The notes below the pieces were generated by a model that did no database searches, was not told where the DNA came from, and saw only the letters and a list, made by a program, of their open reading frames with translations. From the NCBI GenBank assembly GCA_003193925.1, contig PSPG01000003.1:40797-104796 (forward strand): a stretch of 64,000 nucleotides of DNA. The letters run 5' to 3'. The DNA is from Candidatus Thalassarchaeum betae (lineage in GTDB: Archaea > Thermoplasmatota > Poseidoniia > Poseidoniales > Thalassarchaeaceae). This document shows, in pieces, positions 8,322 through 17,579 of this stretch. How positions within the stretch are numbered: the stretch's first letter is position 1; every line of letters begins with the position of its first letter. The translations under genes were made by a program, and so were the position numbers.

Positions 8322-11198
8322 ATGGCGATTACCCGGCAGGGAGTCTGGAGATGCCCCTCCTGTGAGCATCATCAGACATGGAGGACGAAAGAATCGATCG
8401 AGAGAATTGACAGGAGGTGCAAGCACTGCGGCAAGCGGGTCCGGGCGATCCTCGACCGTTCTTCGAGCGGACAGGGTAGGCAGCGGGCGGTGCAGATCTG
8501 GGAGCGTGATACCACCTTGGACCTGGATGAGCTCAAGGATGAGGCCCTTCGCAGAGACCAGGAGTCAGAGCGAAGGGTCGAGCGGGCGGACTCGATCCGC
8601 TCTTATGCTTCCGGGACTGCTTCCCAGAGCGACCTGCCTACGATATGGGGGGCGGGCTGGGAGCCTAGCTCCGCCCTCGACTTCCCGACCCCGCTGAGCT
8701 CCTCGTCAGCCCGGGCCGAACTGCTCAGATTCGTCGTCGAGAGACATGACGGTCACCTCGGCGCTGCAGCCTCAAGTTGGGACGAGCTAGGGGCTCCGGA
8801 GTCATTCGGAGGAGAGGCTTTCCACGAGTTCTCGAAGCGTTATGTGAGTGCCCTTGAAGAGTCCCTGCACGAGCGTCTACTGACTCCTGCGCTATCCTCG
8901 TTGGGAGATGCCGAGGTCATACCCAGAAGGTCGGGTGAACTGCATCTGGAACGGCGTGCTGCGAGGCTATTGCTCGACATCGTACTATGCTTGAGGCGAA
9001 TCGCCCACTACGCTTCAATCACCCTCGAGCAACGCATGGAGTGGCAGAGGATGATGACTAGGACGAGAGCAGTAGACGAGCACCTCAAGGACCTCTTCGC
9101 GAACGGCCTGCCCACGCCCGATGGCGGAACCTTCGGAGGAAAGGGATTCCGTTCGACCTGGCAGGAGGGAGTGGTCGCGTGCGCGGGCGCGATGCGAAGG
9201 GGCATCGATATCCCAGAGGAGGAACGCGCTCGAGCCGACATCGTAGCCCCGATGATCCGGGACGTCGGACTCGCACTGGCCATGGGACAGACTGCGACCG
9301 AGGTCTTCGCCGCCCAGATAGGCAAGTCCGGCTCGTACATGGACGGCGGGCAGGAGGGCTCGGGCGGAAGGGACCTGCACATCGGCAACTGGGAGAAGGG
9401 GATCCTGCCCCCGACCGCTCCCCTGCCGATAGCGAGCGCCACCACCACCGGAGTTGCTCTCGCGGCGTCTAGGCTCGGAGTGGACCGTTTTCACCTCGCG
9501 CCAGTCGGTGAGGGCTGCAGCAGCAGCGGCGAGTTCTGGGAGGCGATGAACCTCGCAGGAGCCCGCGGACTACCGATATCTTTCATGATCCAGAACAACC
9601 AGATCGCCCTAGACACCTTCGTGACCGGCCAGTCCGGAGTCGAGACCTTCGGCGACAAGGGGCATGCCATGGGGATGCCGGCCTGGACGATGGACGGCTC
9701 GGACCCGGGGCTGTTCTACGCCTCCACCGCCGTCGCGAGGGAGTTCGCGACCGGTGGAGGGGGGCCGACCCTGATACACGTCGAGACGATGCGGGGCTGC
9801 GGGCACGCGCACCACCATGACGACCTGTACCTCGGTGCAGCCTCGGGGAACCCGCCCGGCTACGTCGACCGAGAGCTGCTCACCTACTGGGCGGAGAAGG
9901 ACCCAGTCCCGAACCACCGGGAACTGATGATCCAGCTCGGTGCGGACGAGAGGGAGATCGAGTCGATGGAGGCTCTAGAGCAGGCGTTGGTGGATGCCTC
10001 CCGGGAGGAGATGGAGGAGATGCCGTGGCCCGAGGGCCACACCGTGACAAAGGGCGTGACGAGCCTACATGACGCTACCGGACACGCCGAGCAGTACGAG
10101 AGGTTCGGGCGCGAGGTGGCTGTGGTCGATTCGCCTCTGGCTCCGGGTGAGAGCTCTCTAGAGTTCTCTGACGCCTCCAACTCCTGGACCTTCAGTCGAG
10201 CCATCCAAAGAGGGATGGTCTCGATCGCCGAGAAGCACGGCGACAAGGTCGTGTTCATGGGGCAGGACATGGAAGTCGCCGGTGCCTTCGGCATGACTAT
10301 TCCACTGATTGCCAAGGGGCATTCGGACAAACTCCTCGACATGCCACTGTCCGAGTCCGTCATCGTCCACTCCGCTATTGGCGCGGCCTTAGGCGGGATG
10401 CGCCCGGTAGCAGAGATCCAATTCGGCGGCTTCGCTGCTCTGGCGATGAACGCACTCGTCAACAACGCGGCCCAACTGCGCTGGCGCTGGGGTGCGAATG
10501 TTCCGGTCACCGTCCGGATACCCCTCGGTGGGAAGACGCGTAGTGGGCCGTTCCATGCAAACATGATCGAGTCTTGGTTCCTCAACGACCCGGGCTTGGT
10601 GATAGTCTTCCCGAGCACTCCGCAAGACGCCTACGACCTGCTCATCGAGTCTCACGAACTCGCTGACCCGGTCGTCTTCCTCGAGCACCTCGGGCTGTAT
10701 GGATTGAAGGGGGGCTTGACCGGCTGGGGGGAGTTGATCAACCAGCTCGTGGACACCGAGTCAGTCCACCAGCGACTTGCCGCTGGAGAGAACTCATTGG
10801 GAGAGGCCCGCGTCGTCCGGGGTGGCAAGGACCTGACCATCGTCACCTGGGGTGCGATGGTCCATGTCGCGATGAAAGCGGCCTCCGAGGCGGCCAAGAA
10901 GGGGATCGAAGTCGAAGTGGTCGACCTTCGGACCATACTGCCCTTCGACGCCCGGACCTGCATCGAATCGGTGCGACGGACCGGACGCCTCGTAGTCCTG
11001 CAGGAAGCGCAGTGGACTGGGGGCTTGGGCAACACCGTGAGCAGTCGCATCCTCGAGGAGGCGTTCTGGTGCCTCGAGTCCCCTCCCGTGGTCATAGGCG
11101 CGCTCGACACCCCTGTCCCCTTCGCCCCCACTCTGGAGGACTACACCATACCCACAGCCGAACTGGTGTCCCGTCACATCGAGAGGATGTGCGCCTGA
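8322..11198 (+). CDS. Fused 2-oxoacid dehydrogenase E1 (alpha-beta) with N-terminal zinc ribbon
   Basis: A 958-residue thiamine-diphosphate enzyme that decarboxylates pyruvate or branched-chain 2-oxoacids and loads a lipoyl E2. Residues 11-36 hold a zinc ribbon (CPSC ... CKHC: Cys11, 14, 33, 36), followed by a charged linker and about 130 residues of uncertain fold. The E1-alpha part (~230-560) has the TPP motif GEG at 396-398 with NN at 425-426, and the phosphorylation-loop-like GCGHAHHHDD near 490. The E1-beta part fills ~610-958 and ends with VVGALDTPVPFAP-like family sequence. Alpha and beta chains are normally separate genes in this E1 group, though single-chain forms exist. No E2 or E3 gene lies in the window. 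Branched-chain substrate is likely but not shown. Confidence 0.88.
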   Translation: MAITRQGVWRCPSCEHHQTWRTKESIERIDRRCKHCGKRVRAILDRSSSGQGRQRAVQIWERDTTLDLDELKDEALRRDQESERRVERADSIRSYASGTASQSDLPTIWGAGWEPSSALDFPTPLSSSSARAELLRFVVERHDGHLGAAASSWDELGAPESFGGEAFHEFSKRYVSALEESLHERLLTPALSSLGDAEVIPRRSGELHLERRAARLLLDIVLCLRRIAHYASITLEQRMEWQRMMTRTRAVDEHLKDLFANGLPTPDGGTFGGKGFRSTWQEGVVACAGAMRRGIDIPEEERARADIVAPMIRDVGLALAMGQTATEVFAAQIGKSGSYMDGGQEGSGGRDLHIGNWEKGILPPTAPLPIASATTTGVALAASRLGVDRFHLAPVGEGCSSSGEFWEAMNLAGARGLPISFMIQNNQIALDTFVTGQSGVETFGDKGHAMGMPAWTMDGSDPGLFYASTAVAREFATGGGGPTLIHVETMRGCGHAHHHDDLYLGAASGNPPGYVDRELLTYWAEKDPVPNHRELMIQLGADEREIESMEALEQALVDASREEMEEMPWPEGHTVTKGVTSLHDATGHAEQYERFGREVAVVDSPLAPGESSLEFSDASNSWTFSRAIQRGMVSIAEKHGDKVVFMGQDMEVAGAFGMTIPLIAKGHSDKLLDMPLSESVIVHSAIGAALGGMRPVAEIQFGGFAALAMNALVNNAAQLRWRWGANVPVTVRIPLGGKTRSGPFHANMIESWFLNDPGLVIVFPSTPQDAYDLLIESHELADPVVFLEHLGLYGLKGGLTGWGELINQLVDTESVHQRLAAGENSLGEARVVRGGKDLTIVTWGAMVHVAMKAASEAAKKGIEVEVVDLRTILPFDARTCIESVRRTGRLVVLQEAQWTGGLGNTVSSRILEEAFWCLESPPVVIGALDTPVPFAPTLEDYTIPTAELVSRHIERMCA

Positions 11199-11259
11199 GT
11201 ACCCCGGTCGCCCAACCAAATGGTCATGAGCGTAGTGCCGTCTCCCGAGAGCGAGTCGC

Positions 11260-12204
11260 ATGGCCTTGGCAGAGACTGACGGGATGCTTGTCATTGCCGG
11301 GTTCGTCCTCCTGATGCTGGGGGGCGAGTTCGTCGTCCAAGGAGCCATCACCATAGCCAACAGGCTGAAGGTCCCGCCGCTCCTGATCGGATTCACCGTC
11401 GTCGCCATCGGGACATCGCTGCCGGAGTTGGCAGTTGTCTTGGAGGCAGTCAGCGAAGGCACCCACGAGATCGCCGTCGGAGCTGTTCTCGGCTCCAACG
11501 TGGCCAATGTGATGCTGGTTCTGGGAACCGCGGCCCTGCTTGGCGCGGCATCGGACCCCGGGCCCGGCATCCGTCGCGACGCGATAGCCGTCGCCGTCGC
11601 CACCGTGATCCTGCTGGCTGCCGTGCTGATCGGGGAGATCGCGTCGCAGTTCGGCGTCCTCATGCTGCTGGGCCTCGCCGCCTACTACACCTACTCCTAC
11701 CGTGCCTCCAAGGCAGATGGGAACGATGTCGAGGACAGCAAGTCCTGGTTGCCTGACAACGTGAAACTGGCAATCCCGACCACCGTCGCGGGTGGCTACA
11801 TGATCTGGACTGGCGCTCAGATGCTGGTCGAGGGGGCCACTGGACTAGCGACCGACTACGGCATCTCCGAGTCCGTCATAGGCCTCTCGATAGTGGCGCT
11901 GGGAACCTCCCTCCCCGAGTTAGCGGTGACTCTGGTCGCTGGGCTCAGGGGGCAGGGGGGCGTTGCCCTGGGCAACGTGCTTGGCTCCAACGTCATCAAC
12001 ATCCTCGGCATCCTGGGTGTGGCCTCTACATACGCGGGAGGGCTAATCGTAGCTCCGGAATTCGCTGTGCGGGACATCTGGGTCGTCGTCCTCACATCGG
12101 GCTTCATCGTAGCCATGCTGCTGGACGAGCGTCACATCGGCAGGCGGGTGGGAGCGACGATGGTCGCCGGTTACCTGGCGTACATGGTGTTCCTGTACCT
12201 CTAG
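11260..12204 (+). CDS. CaCA-family Na+/Ca2+ exchanger (YrbG-like)
   Basis: A cation/Ca2+ antiporter of 314 residues with about ten membrane segments in two inverted halves. The duplicated alpha repeats are clear: AIGTSLPELAV plus GAVLGSNVANV in the N-terminal half, and ALGTSLPELAVTL plus GNVLGSNVINIL in the C-terminal half. These carry the ion-binding Glu and Asn residues. The loop between halves is short (KADGNDVEDSK), as in prokaryotic exchangers. It follows the dehydrogenase gene after 61 bases on the same strand. The ion (Ca2+ or other divalent, Na+ or H+ coupled) cannot be decided here. Confidence 0.92.
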   Translation: MALAETDGMLVIAGFVLLMLGGEFVVQGAITIANRLKVPPLLIGFTVVAIGTSLPELAVVLEAVSEGTHEIAVGAVLGSNVANVMLVLGTAALLGAASDPGPGIRRDAIAVAVATVILLAAVLIGEIASQFGVLMLLGLAAYYTYSYRASKADGNDVEDSKSWLPDNVKLAIPTTVAGGYMIWTGAQMLVEGATGLATDYGISESVIGLSIVALGTSLPELAVTLVAGLRGQGGVALGNVLGSNVINILGILGVASTYAGGLIVAPEFAVRDIWVVVLTSGFIVAMLLDERHIGRRVGATMVAGYLAYMVFLYL

Positions 12205-12263
12205 GTCCGGTTAGCGCTATCCGGGGTGCGAACCGCTAAGACCGAGGCCTCGCCCCTAGGGCC

Positions 12264-13409
12264 ATGGTCGACTTCAGCCTGTCAGAGGAGCAGCGTATGC
12301 TCCAGGAGGCGGCGCGCGAGTTTGCTGCTGCGGAAGTCCAGCCGCACGCTGAGAAGTGGGACCGTGAGAGCACCTTCCCGCGAGAGGCGATACGCAAGGC
12401 CAACGAACTCGGTCTGCTCACCGTCAAGATTCCCGAGGAGTACGGCGGCTACGGCATGGGCTCCTTCGAGGAGGTTCTGATATGCGAGGAAATCGGATGG
12501 GGCGACCCTGGGTTCGCCACCGCATCTGGCAGCACGATGCTGGCTTCCTACCCACTCATCACAGGCGGCACTGAGGACCAGAAGCAGCGCTACCTGTCCA
12601 AGGTCGCCGATGGCTGCATCGCAGCCTACTGTGTGACGGAACCCGGTGCCGGTAGCGATGTGCAGTCGATTCGGACGCAAGCCGTCAGGGACGGTGACGA
12701 CTATGTCGTCACCGGCAGCAAGATGTGGATCACCGGAGCCGGTCACGCTGACTGGTTCTTCGTTCTGGCATACACCGACAGGGAAGCTGGGTACAGGGGA
12801 ATGAGCGGTTTCATCGTCGACGCCGACAGCGCCGGCGTCGTGCTCGGCAAGAAGGAGGAGAACATGGGCCAGCGCTGCTCCGACACGCGCGCGGTCGACT
12901 TCAACGACGTTCGCGTGCCGGCGGAGAACCTCATCGGCGGCGAGGAGAACGGCGGCTGGATGAATGCGATGAGGGCGTTCGACCTCTCGAGGCCCACGAT
13001 ATCCGCGCACGCCGTCGGCAATGCCAGGGGCGCCATGGAAGAGGCCCTGAGGTACGCCAATGAGCGCAGCACCTTCGGAAAGCCGATCTACAGGCACCAA
13101 GCGATCTCGTTCATGATCGCTGACATGGCGACCAAGATCGAAGCTGCCAGGCTTCTGACGTGGTGCGCGGCGAAGAAGGCCGACGCCGGCGAGCGCAACA
13201 CACTCGAAGCCGCCCACGCCAAGCGCTTCTCCGCCGACATGGCGATGGAGGTGACCACCGACGCGGTGCAGGTGTTCGGCGGATACGGCTACTCCGAGGA
13301 GTATCCCGTGGCCCGCCGCATGCGAGGTGCCAAGGTGGTTCAGATCTTCGAGGGTTCGAGCCAGATTCAGAGGATGATCATCGGGCGAGAGCTGCTCCGG
13401 GGCATGTGA
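12264..13409 (+). CDS. Acyl-CoA dehydrogenase
   Basis: An FAD-dependent enzyme that puts the alpha-beta double bond into acyl-CoA in fatty or branched-chain acid breakdown. Its 381 residues match the family length. Visible landmarks are the N-terminal FSLSEEQRMLQEAAREFA, the FAD/substrate loop AYCVTEPGAGSDVQS, and ITGAGHADWF. The C-terminal QVFGGYGYSEEYPVAR is followed by FEGSSQIQR, where the Glu holds the place of the catalytic base of medium-chain enzymes. The exact acyl substrate is unknown. The nearby branched-chain-like E1 would fit a role in Val/Leu/Ile breakdown. It is followed 10 bases later by mocA. Confidence 0.93.
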   Translation: MVDFSLSEEQRMLQEAAREFAAAEVQPHAEKWDRESTFPREAIRKANELGLLTVKIPEEYGGYGMGSFEEVLICEEIGWGDPGFATASGSTMLASYPLITGGTEDQKQRYLSKVADGCIAAYCVTEPGAGSDVQSIRTQAVRDGDDYVVTGSKMWITGAGHADWFFVLAYTDREAGYRGMSGFIVDADSAGVVLGKKEENMGQRCSDTRAVDFNDVRVPAENLIGGEENGGWMNAMRAFDLSRPTISAHAVGNARGAMEEALRYANERSTFGKPIYRHQAISFMIADMATKIEAARLLTWCAAKKADAGERNTLEAAHAKRFSADMAMEVTTDAVQVFGGYGYSEEYPVARRMRGAKVVQIFEGSSQIQRMIIGRELLRGM

Positions 13410-13419
13410 TGGTGGTGAG

Positions 13420-14001
13420 ATGGCCGAAGACGCCGTTGCTATCGGCTGCGTCGTCCTAGCGGCGGGTGGCAGCGGGCGCCTCGGGCAGCCCAAGGCGCTG
13501 ATCGAGGTGGGTCAAGGCACCCTGATCCAATGGCTGGTCGGAAGGCTCGAGAGCCACGGCCTAGCGCCAGTGGTCGTGACGCGGGGGGAGTTGCTGGAGG
13601 ATGTGGCGGCATCCGTCGCTTGCCGGGTAATCGTCAACCCTCGTCCGGAGGATGGGCGGACCGGGACCCTCCAAGTGGGCATCGCCCACCTCGATAGAGA
13701 GATCGGTCCCGGGTACGGCCTGCTGGTGGTGCCCGTAGACCGCCCGGGCTTCTCGGACTCGACTCTCCGGAGTCTCATCTCCTCGGAGCGCACCGCCTGC
13801 CCGACGAAGGACGGGAGGGGAGCGCATCCGATCGTCATTTTAGCCGCCGAAGTCGGGAGGATTCGAAGCGCTGCGCCCGACGCTCCGCTACGCGAACTGA
13901 TAGAACCTTTCCGACTAGAGGTCGAGGACCCCCACCTGCACCTCAACGTAGATCTGCCAGGAGATTTGATCGGTCTGGATGATTCGTTGGTGAATCTGTG
14001 A
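13420..14001 (+). CDS. mocA: MocA-like molybdenum cofactor cytidylyltransferase
   Basis: A 193-residue nucleotidyltransferase of the MobA/MocA fold. The nucleotide-binding motif is LAAGGSGRLGQPKALIEV at the N-terminus, and the C-terminal NVDLPGDL matches the MocA-type ending. MocA attaches CMP to molybdopterin, giving the cytosine dinucleotide cofactor used by xanthine-oxidase-family hydroxylases. Such a hydroxylase and its partner XdhC lie within 8 kb, which supports this choice over MobA (GMP) or a sugar-phosphate transferase. The start is the ATG at 13420, 10 bases after the acyl-CoA dehydrogenase. Confidence 0.82.
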   Translation: MAEDAVAIGCVVLAAGGSGRLGQPKALIEVGQGTLIQWLVGRLESHGLAPVVVTRGELLEDVAASVACRVIVNPRPEDGRTGTLQVGIAHLDREIGPGYGLLVVPVDRPGFSDSTLRSLISSERTACPTKDGRGAHPIVILAAEVGRIRSAAPDAPLRELIEPFRLEVEDPHLHLNVDLPGDLIGLDDSLVNL

Positions 14002-14065
14002 TACAGAGTGCTTTGGAATAGGAAGCATATTCTTTTCAGTCAATCCACTTTCGGGAGTCCGTAAC

Positions 14066-14884
14066 ATGGGCATCGTAGCATTCATGGAAGGTTTCGACCC
14101 CATTCAACAGGCCTTGATCGCGGGCCTCTTCACATGGTTCTTGACAGCGGCGGGAGCCGCTATTGTGATATTCTTCAAGGAAATAGATAGGAAGGTACTG
14201 GATGGTATGCTGGGATTCGCAGCTGGTGTCATGATAGCAGCCAGTTTCTGGTCACTTCTCTCTCCGGCTCTAGAATTATCGGAAGGCAAGGATCTGCCAG
14301 TCTGGTTCCCTGCGCTCGTGGGATTCCTACTTGGAGGATTCTGCATGAGACTAATCGACATGTTCCTTCCGCATCTTCACCCAGGAGCGCCTCCCGAAGA
14401 GGTAGAGGGAGTCGATAGCTCCTGGCACAGAAGCATGTTGCTCGTCTCGGCGATCACCCTCCACAATATCCCAGAGGGGCTCGCAATCGGAGTGGCATTC
14501 GGGGCCGCAGCCTCAGGATTCGAGGGTGCGACCACGGGCGGAGCGATAGCACTGGCAATAGGAATCGGTATCCAGAACTTCCCCGAGGGGGCGGCGGTCT
14601 CGCTGCCCCTCAGACGTGAGGGGCTCTCGAGGAGGGGCAGCTTCCTGTGGGGGCAATTATCCGCTAGCGTCGAGCCTGTGGCAGCCGTGTTGGGGGCTGC
14701 ACTGGTGATCGTTGCGACACCCATTCTTCCCTATGCCTTGGCTTTCGCGGCGGGTGCGATGATCTTCGTAGTGGTCGAGGAACTGATACCAGAGGCCCAC
14801 AGGGGCGGGAACGGCGATATCGCCACCATGGGCGCGATGTTAGGATTCGCCGTCATGATGGTTCTCGACGTCGCCTTCGCATGA
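14066..14884 (+). CDS. ZIP-family divalent metal transporter (GufA/ZupT-like)
   Basis: A 272-residue membrane transporter, probably importing Zn2+ or Fe2+/Mn2+. Around eight membrane segments can be traced. The two metal-binding helices have the family motifs HNIPEGLAIG (near residue 134) and QNFPEGAAV (near residue 171), and the long GAAASGFEG loop between them fits the GufA group. The 64-base upstream gap is AT-rich, with GCATATTCTTTTC near 14026-14038 as a possible promoter element, so this gene may be transcribed on its own. It lies between mocA and xdhC. Its last codons are 6 bases before the TTG of xdhC. Confidence 0.9.
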   Translation: MGIVAFMEGFDPIQQALIAGLFTWFLTAAGAAIVIFFKEIDRKVLDGMLGFAAGVMIAASFWSLLSPALELSEGKDLPVWFPALVGFLLGGFCMRLIDMFLPHLHPGAPPEEVEGVDSSWHRSMLLVSAITLHNIPEGLAIGVAFGAAASGFEGATTGGAIALAIGIGIQNFPEGAAVSLPLRREGLSRRGSFLWGQLSASVEPVAAVLGAALVIVATPILPYALAFAAGAMIFVVVEELIPEAHRGGNGDIATMGAMLGFAVMMVLDVAFA

Positions 14885-14890
14885 TTCCGG

Positions 14891-15760
14891 TTGCGCAACC
14901 ACAAAGGCACACTACCTGCTCTCAGGGACGTGACTCGCGCTGTCCTGACATGGGTGCTAGAGAGGCTCGAGGGCGGCGAGCGCGTCGCCATGGCCTCGGT
15001 AATCGAGGCCAGCGGCAGTGTGCCGGGCAAGCCTGGAGCGAGGCTCGCGATGACATCAGGGGGGGCAAAGTTCGGCACCGTCGGTGGAGCCGGGCTCGAG
15101 TTGAAGGTCGAGAACGCTCTGAAAGAGTTGCTCAACGGGAGCCGGGAGCCTGCCCGCAGCAAGGGGGGGAAGGTGGAGACCTTCCTGCTCTACAAGGATG
15201 CGAAGGGAGAAGAAGTGACGTCCCTTGACAGCCTATGCGGCGGCCGCGTTACCGTCGCCATGGAGGTCATCGAGCCCATGCCGCACATACTCATCGCAGG
15301 TGGCGGGCACGTCGGCCGCTCGGTCGCTATCGTATGCGACACGCTCGGCTGGTCGCACAGCGTTTTCGACGTTCGCCCCGAGTACGCCGACTCTGAGCGC
15401 TACCCCTTCGCAACCGAGTTGCACGCCAAGGCGGTCTCGGAGTTCCTGGACTCTGAGGACGCCGTCTCCCTGAGCAGATTCTCCGACGTTCTGCTGCTGG
15501 GCCACGACTGGGTCGTAGACCAGCAGATGCTGCTGGGGATGCTGAGCGAGTTCGACGGGGGCTCGCGGCCGAGGATTGGCGTCATCGGCTCGACCGTGAA
15601 GTGGAACGCTTTCCGTGAGGCCGCCGTCGAAGAGGGCATCTCACAGGCCGCAGTCGACTCGGTGAGATGCCCCATCGGACTCGACATCGGCGCGGACTCG
15701 CCGGAGGAGATCGCCGTAGCGGTCTGCGCCGAGATCATGGCTCTGGAGAAGCGGGATTAG
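14891..15760 (+). CDS. xdhC: XdhC/CoxI-family molybdenum hydroxylase maturation factor
   Basis: XdhC proteins bind the molybdenum cofactor, help insert the terminal sulfido ligand and deliver it to xanthine-oxidase-family enzymes. The N-terminal XdhC_CoxI part (about 15-90) has MASVIEASGSVPGKPGARLA, with the expected GSVPxxxGA motif. The C-terminal Rossmann domain begins with ILIAGGGHVGRSVA (near 133) and ends with RCPIGLDIGADSPEEIAVAV, a hallmark (PIGLDIG). The TTG at 14891 is taken as start; later starts are possible. Together with mocA it should serve the molybdenum hydroxylase encoded at 17580-21905. Confidence 0.92.
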   Translation: MRNHKGTLPALRDVTRAVLTWVLERLEGGERVAMASVIEASGSVPGKPGARLAMTSGGAKFGTVGGAGLELKVENALKELLNGSREPARSKGGKVETFLLYKDAKGEEVTSLDSLCGGRVTVAMEVIEPMPHILIAGGGHVGRSVAIVCDTLGWSHSVFDVRPEYADSERYPFATELHAKAVSEFLDSEDAVSLSRFSDVLLLGHDWVVDQQMLLGMLSEFDGGSRPRIGVIGSTVKWNAFREAAVEEGISQAAVDSVRCPIGLDIGADSPEEIAVAVCAEIMALEKRD

Positions 15761-15763
15761 AAA

Positions 15764-16162
15764 TCACTCGACGAGTTCCGTCTCGTCCTCATCCGCTGCT
15801 CCCCTAGGTTCTATTTCGACGATATGGACATCCTGGCTCTCGGTGACATGAACTATTTCGGGTTGCCTTTCCAGACTTGGGATGAAAGTGGCTATTGACA
15901 CCCATATCAACACTATAATCAGAATAACAGTTAACGAATTCTGAACAGCATTTGTCAAGTCTTCCTGTTCAAAGGATGCTATCCATGCCCATACGAAACC
16001 AGTTGCGAATGCTATTGTTAGCAATATTGAGCCTACAATCGCTAGGCCCACTCTGACAGGCATCTTCCCGAAAGCGCCGAAAACAAGATTGATGATTTTT
16101 GAAATGTTACTAGTAGTGAACCTGAAAACGCTTGAGAATAGTTTCCTGCCTATGAATCCCAC
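15764..16162 (-). CDS. Small two-TM membrane protein, AT-rich gene
   Basis: A 132-residue hypothetical protein from a GTG at 16162. Two membrane spans are clear: VGLAIVGSILLTIAFATGFV (about 37-58) and SLTVILIIVLIWVSIATFIP (about 75-95). The C-terminal tail of about 35 residues is acidic (ESQDV, DEDETELVE). The N-terminus is basic and amphipathic. Its base composition is visibly more AT-rich than the neighbours, and it stands alone on the minus strand between xdhC and the subtilase, convergent with xdhC (3-base gap). That suggests recent insertion or relaxed selection. No family is recognised. Confidence 0.6.
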   Translation of the reverse strand: MGFIGRKLFSSVFRFTTSNISKIINLVFGAFGKMPVRVGLAIVGSILLTIAFATGFVWAWIASFEQEDLTNAVQNSLTVILIIVLIWVSIATFIPSLERQPEIVHVTESQDVHIVEIEPRGAADEDETELVE

Positions 16163-16266
16163 TGTATCACCCTCGGATATGTTACGGTGAGTTCCTACAT
16201 GAATATGCCTGCAATTGCACTACAAATCCGACGAAGGCTGAAATCTCCCCAACGCCGCGGGAGAGC

Positions 16267-17487
16267 GTGCGCAACCTTGCCCTGATGCTCGCGCTTCTGG
16301 TTATCACGGCTCCGCTCAGCGGCTGCCTGTTCTGGGGGGACGACGAGGAACCCGAGGTACAGCCCGAGGAGGAGGTCGGTTTCGGTGCCTTCAGCGTGGT
16401 CGCCCCCATCGACACCGGAATCAACGTCTACCATAACCACTTCCGGATGAACGAGTCCTACCCGCAGTGGCTCCTCGACGGCTTCGGTGTGACCAAGGTC
16501 TGCGATGTGACGTTGAATGGGACCTGGCAGGAGAGGTACGAGGCCGACAAGACCACCTGCTGGGACAACATAACCTCACAGGACGTCGTCTGGTTCCGCG
16601 GCACCCGCATCATCGGCACCACTCCCGACGACAACACTGACATTCCGATCCTCGACGATCCGCAGGACGGGCACGGCACCGCCGTCACCGGAGCCGTACT
16701 CAACGCCAATCCGGATGCTGTCATTTTCTTCGTCGAGGGTTTCAGTGACGCTGCCGTGCTCGCAGCGGCCAACCAGCCCCTAGTGGATCTTATCACCACG
16801 AGTTTCGGCCCAATCCTCTCTGTTCCAGTGCCTGGCATCGAGGACGCCACAAAGTTCGCTGTGGTGCAGAAGAAAAAGCTCCACACGGGGGCGGCCGACA
16901 ACTCGCCCTCGCCGGCAGTCCAGGACTCGACGGCTGGCCCACCGTGGAGCATCGGCGTCTCGGGTTACGCCGAGGAGGGCGATGACCAGAAGGAGACGAT
17001 GAGCGGCTCCTACCCCGACGTCGCCGCGGACTGGACGCAGGTTCTGCCCAACCATGACGACATCGACGGCTACCACGAGACCTCGGGCACCTCTTTCGCC
17101 ACCCCTAGGACAGCAGGCCTGCTGTCGAAGGTCCTGATGCGGCTCCGAGCGGAGTTCGGGGACGCGTCTTCGGGAGCCGATCCTGACACACGCGACGGGC
17201 TGATGGTGAACGGGACGAACTTCACCCTGACCAACGACGACCTGCGCGACACCCTGAACCTCTCGGGATGGTATCCCTCGTTCAACACCTGGGACCCGCT
17301 CTCTGGCACCACTCCGATCTCGCCCATAGCGCCTTGCACGCAAGTAGGCTGGGGTGTGGTGAACGAGAGCAACGTCCTGCCCATAATCGGGCACTTGAAC
17401 GGCACTTCGACGATGGCTAACAGGCCCAGTGACGTGGTCATGTGCATGGAGGCCAATCAGGCTATTCGTGAGGCCTACTGGGAATAA
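16267..17487 (+). CDS. Subtilisin-like serine protease, lipoprotein
   Basis: A second S8 protease, here with a lipoprotein signal: MRNLALMLALLVITAPLSGC, so Cys20 would be lipidated and the enzyme tethered to the outer face of the membrane. The triad is Asp49 (APIDTGIN), His136 (DGHGTAVTG) and Ser276 (SGTSFATP). A block of about 50 acidic and aromatic residues separates Asp and His, larger than in classical subtilisins, and there is no obvious propeptide, since the Asp motif comes only 29 residues after the lipid cysteine. Several NxT/NxS sequons suggest glycosylation. It starts with GTG at 16267. The length of 406 residues is complete, with the stop at 17487. Confidence 0.87.
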   Translation: MRNLALMLALLVITAPLSGCLFWGDDEEPEVQPEEEVGFGAFSVVAPIDTGINVYHNHFRMNESYPQWLLDGFGVTKVCDVTLNGTWQERYEADKTTCWDNITSQDVVWFRGTRIIGTTPDDNTDIPILDDPQDGHGTAVTGAVLNANPDAVIFFVEGFSDAAVLAAANQPLVDLITTSFGPILSVPVPGIEDATKFAVVQKKKLHTGAADNSPSPAVQDSTAGPPWSIGVSGYAEEGDDQKETMSGSYPDVAADWTQVLPNHDDIDGYHETSGTSFATPRTAGLLSKVLMRLRAEFGDASSGADPDTRDGLMVNGTNFTLTNDDLRDTLNLSGWYPSFNTWDPLSGTTPISPIAPCTQVGWGVVNESNVLPIIGHLNGTSTMANRPSDVVMCMEANQAIREAYWE

Positions 17488-17519
17488 CAGCGACCGCTGA
17501 ATACAATATCCGACTTGGA

Positions 17520-17538
17520 TTGACCCCACAGGGGTCAA
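17520..17538. promoter_or_regulatory. Perfect inverted repeat before the molybdenum hydroxylase operon
   Basis: TTGACCCC-ACA-GGGGTCAA has two perfect 8-base arms around a 3-base centre. It lies 33 bases after the subtilase stop and 42 bases before the start of the iron-sulfur subunit. It could be an operator for the operon or a hairpin at the 3' end of the subtilase transcript. No T-run follows it, which speaks slightly for an operator. Confidence 0.45.
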
Positions 17539-17579
17539 ACCGAATGCTCAAAGGATGACACTGCTGGTGTGGCCACTGC

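Noticed and set aside
12205-12263. Hairpin TTAGCG...CGCTAA before the acyl-CoA dehydrogenase
   Set aside because: Only six paired bases with a long loop; within chance for this composition.
12282-13493. 403-residue open frame opposite the acyl-CoA dehydrogenase
   Set aside because: Shadow of a GC-rich gene; the plus strand encodes a complete acyl-CoA dehydrogenase with all motifs.
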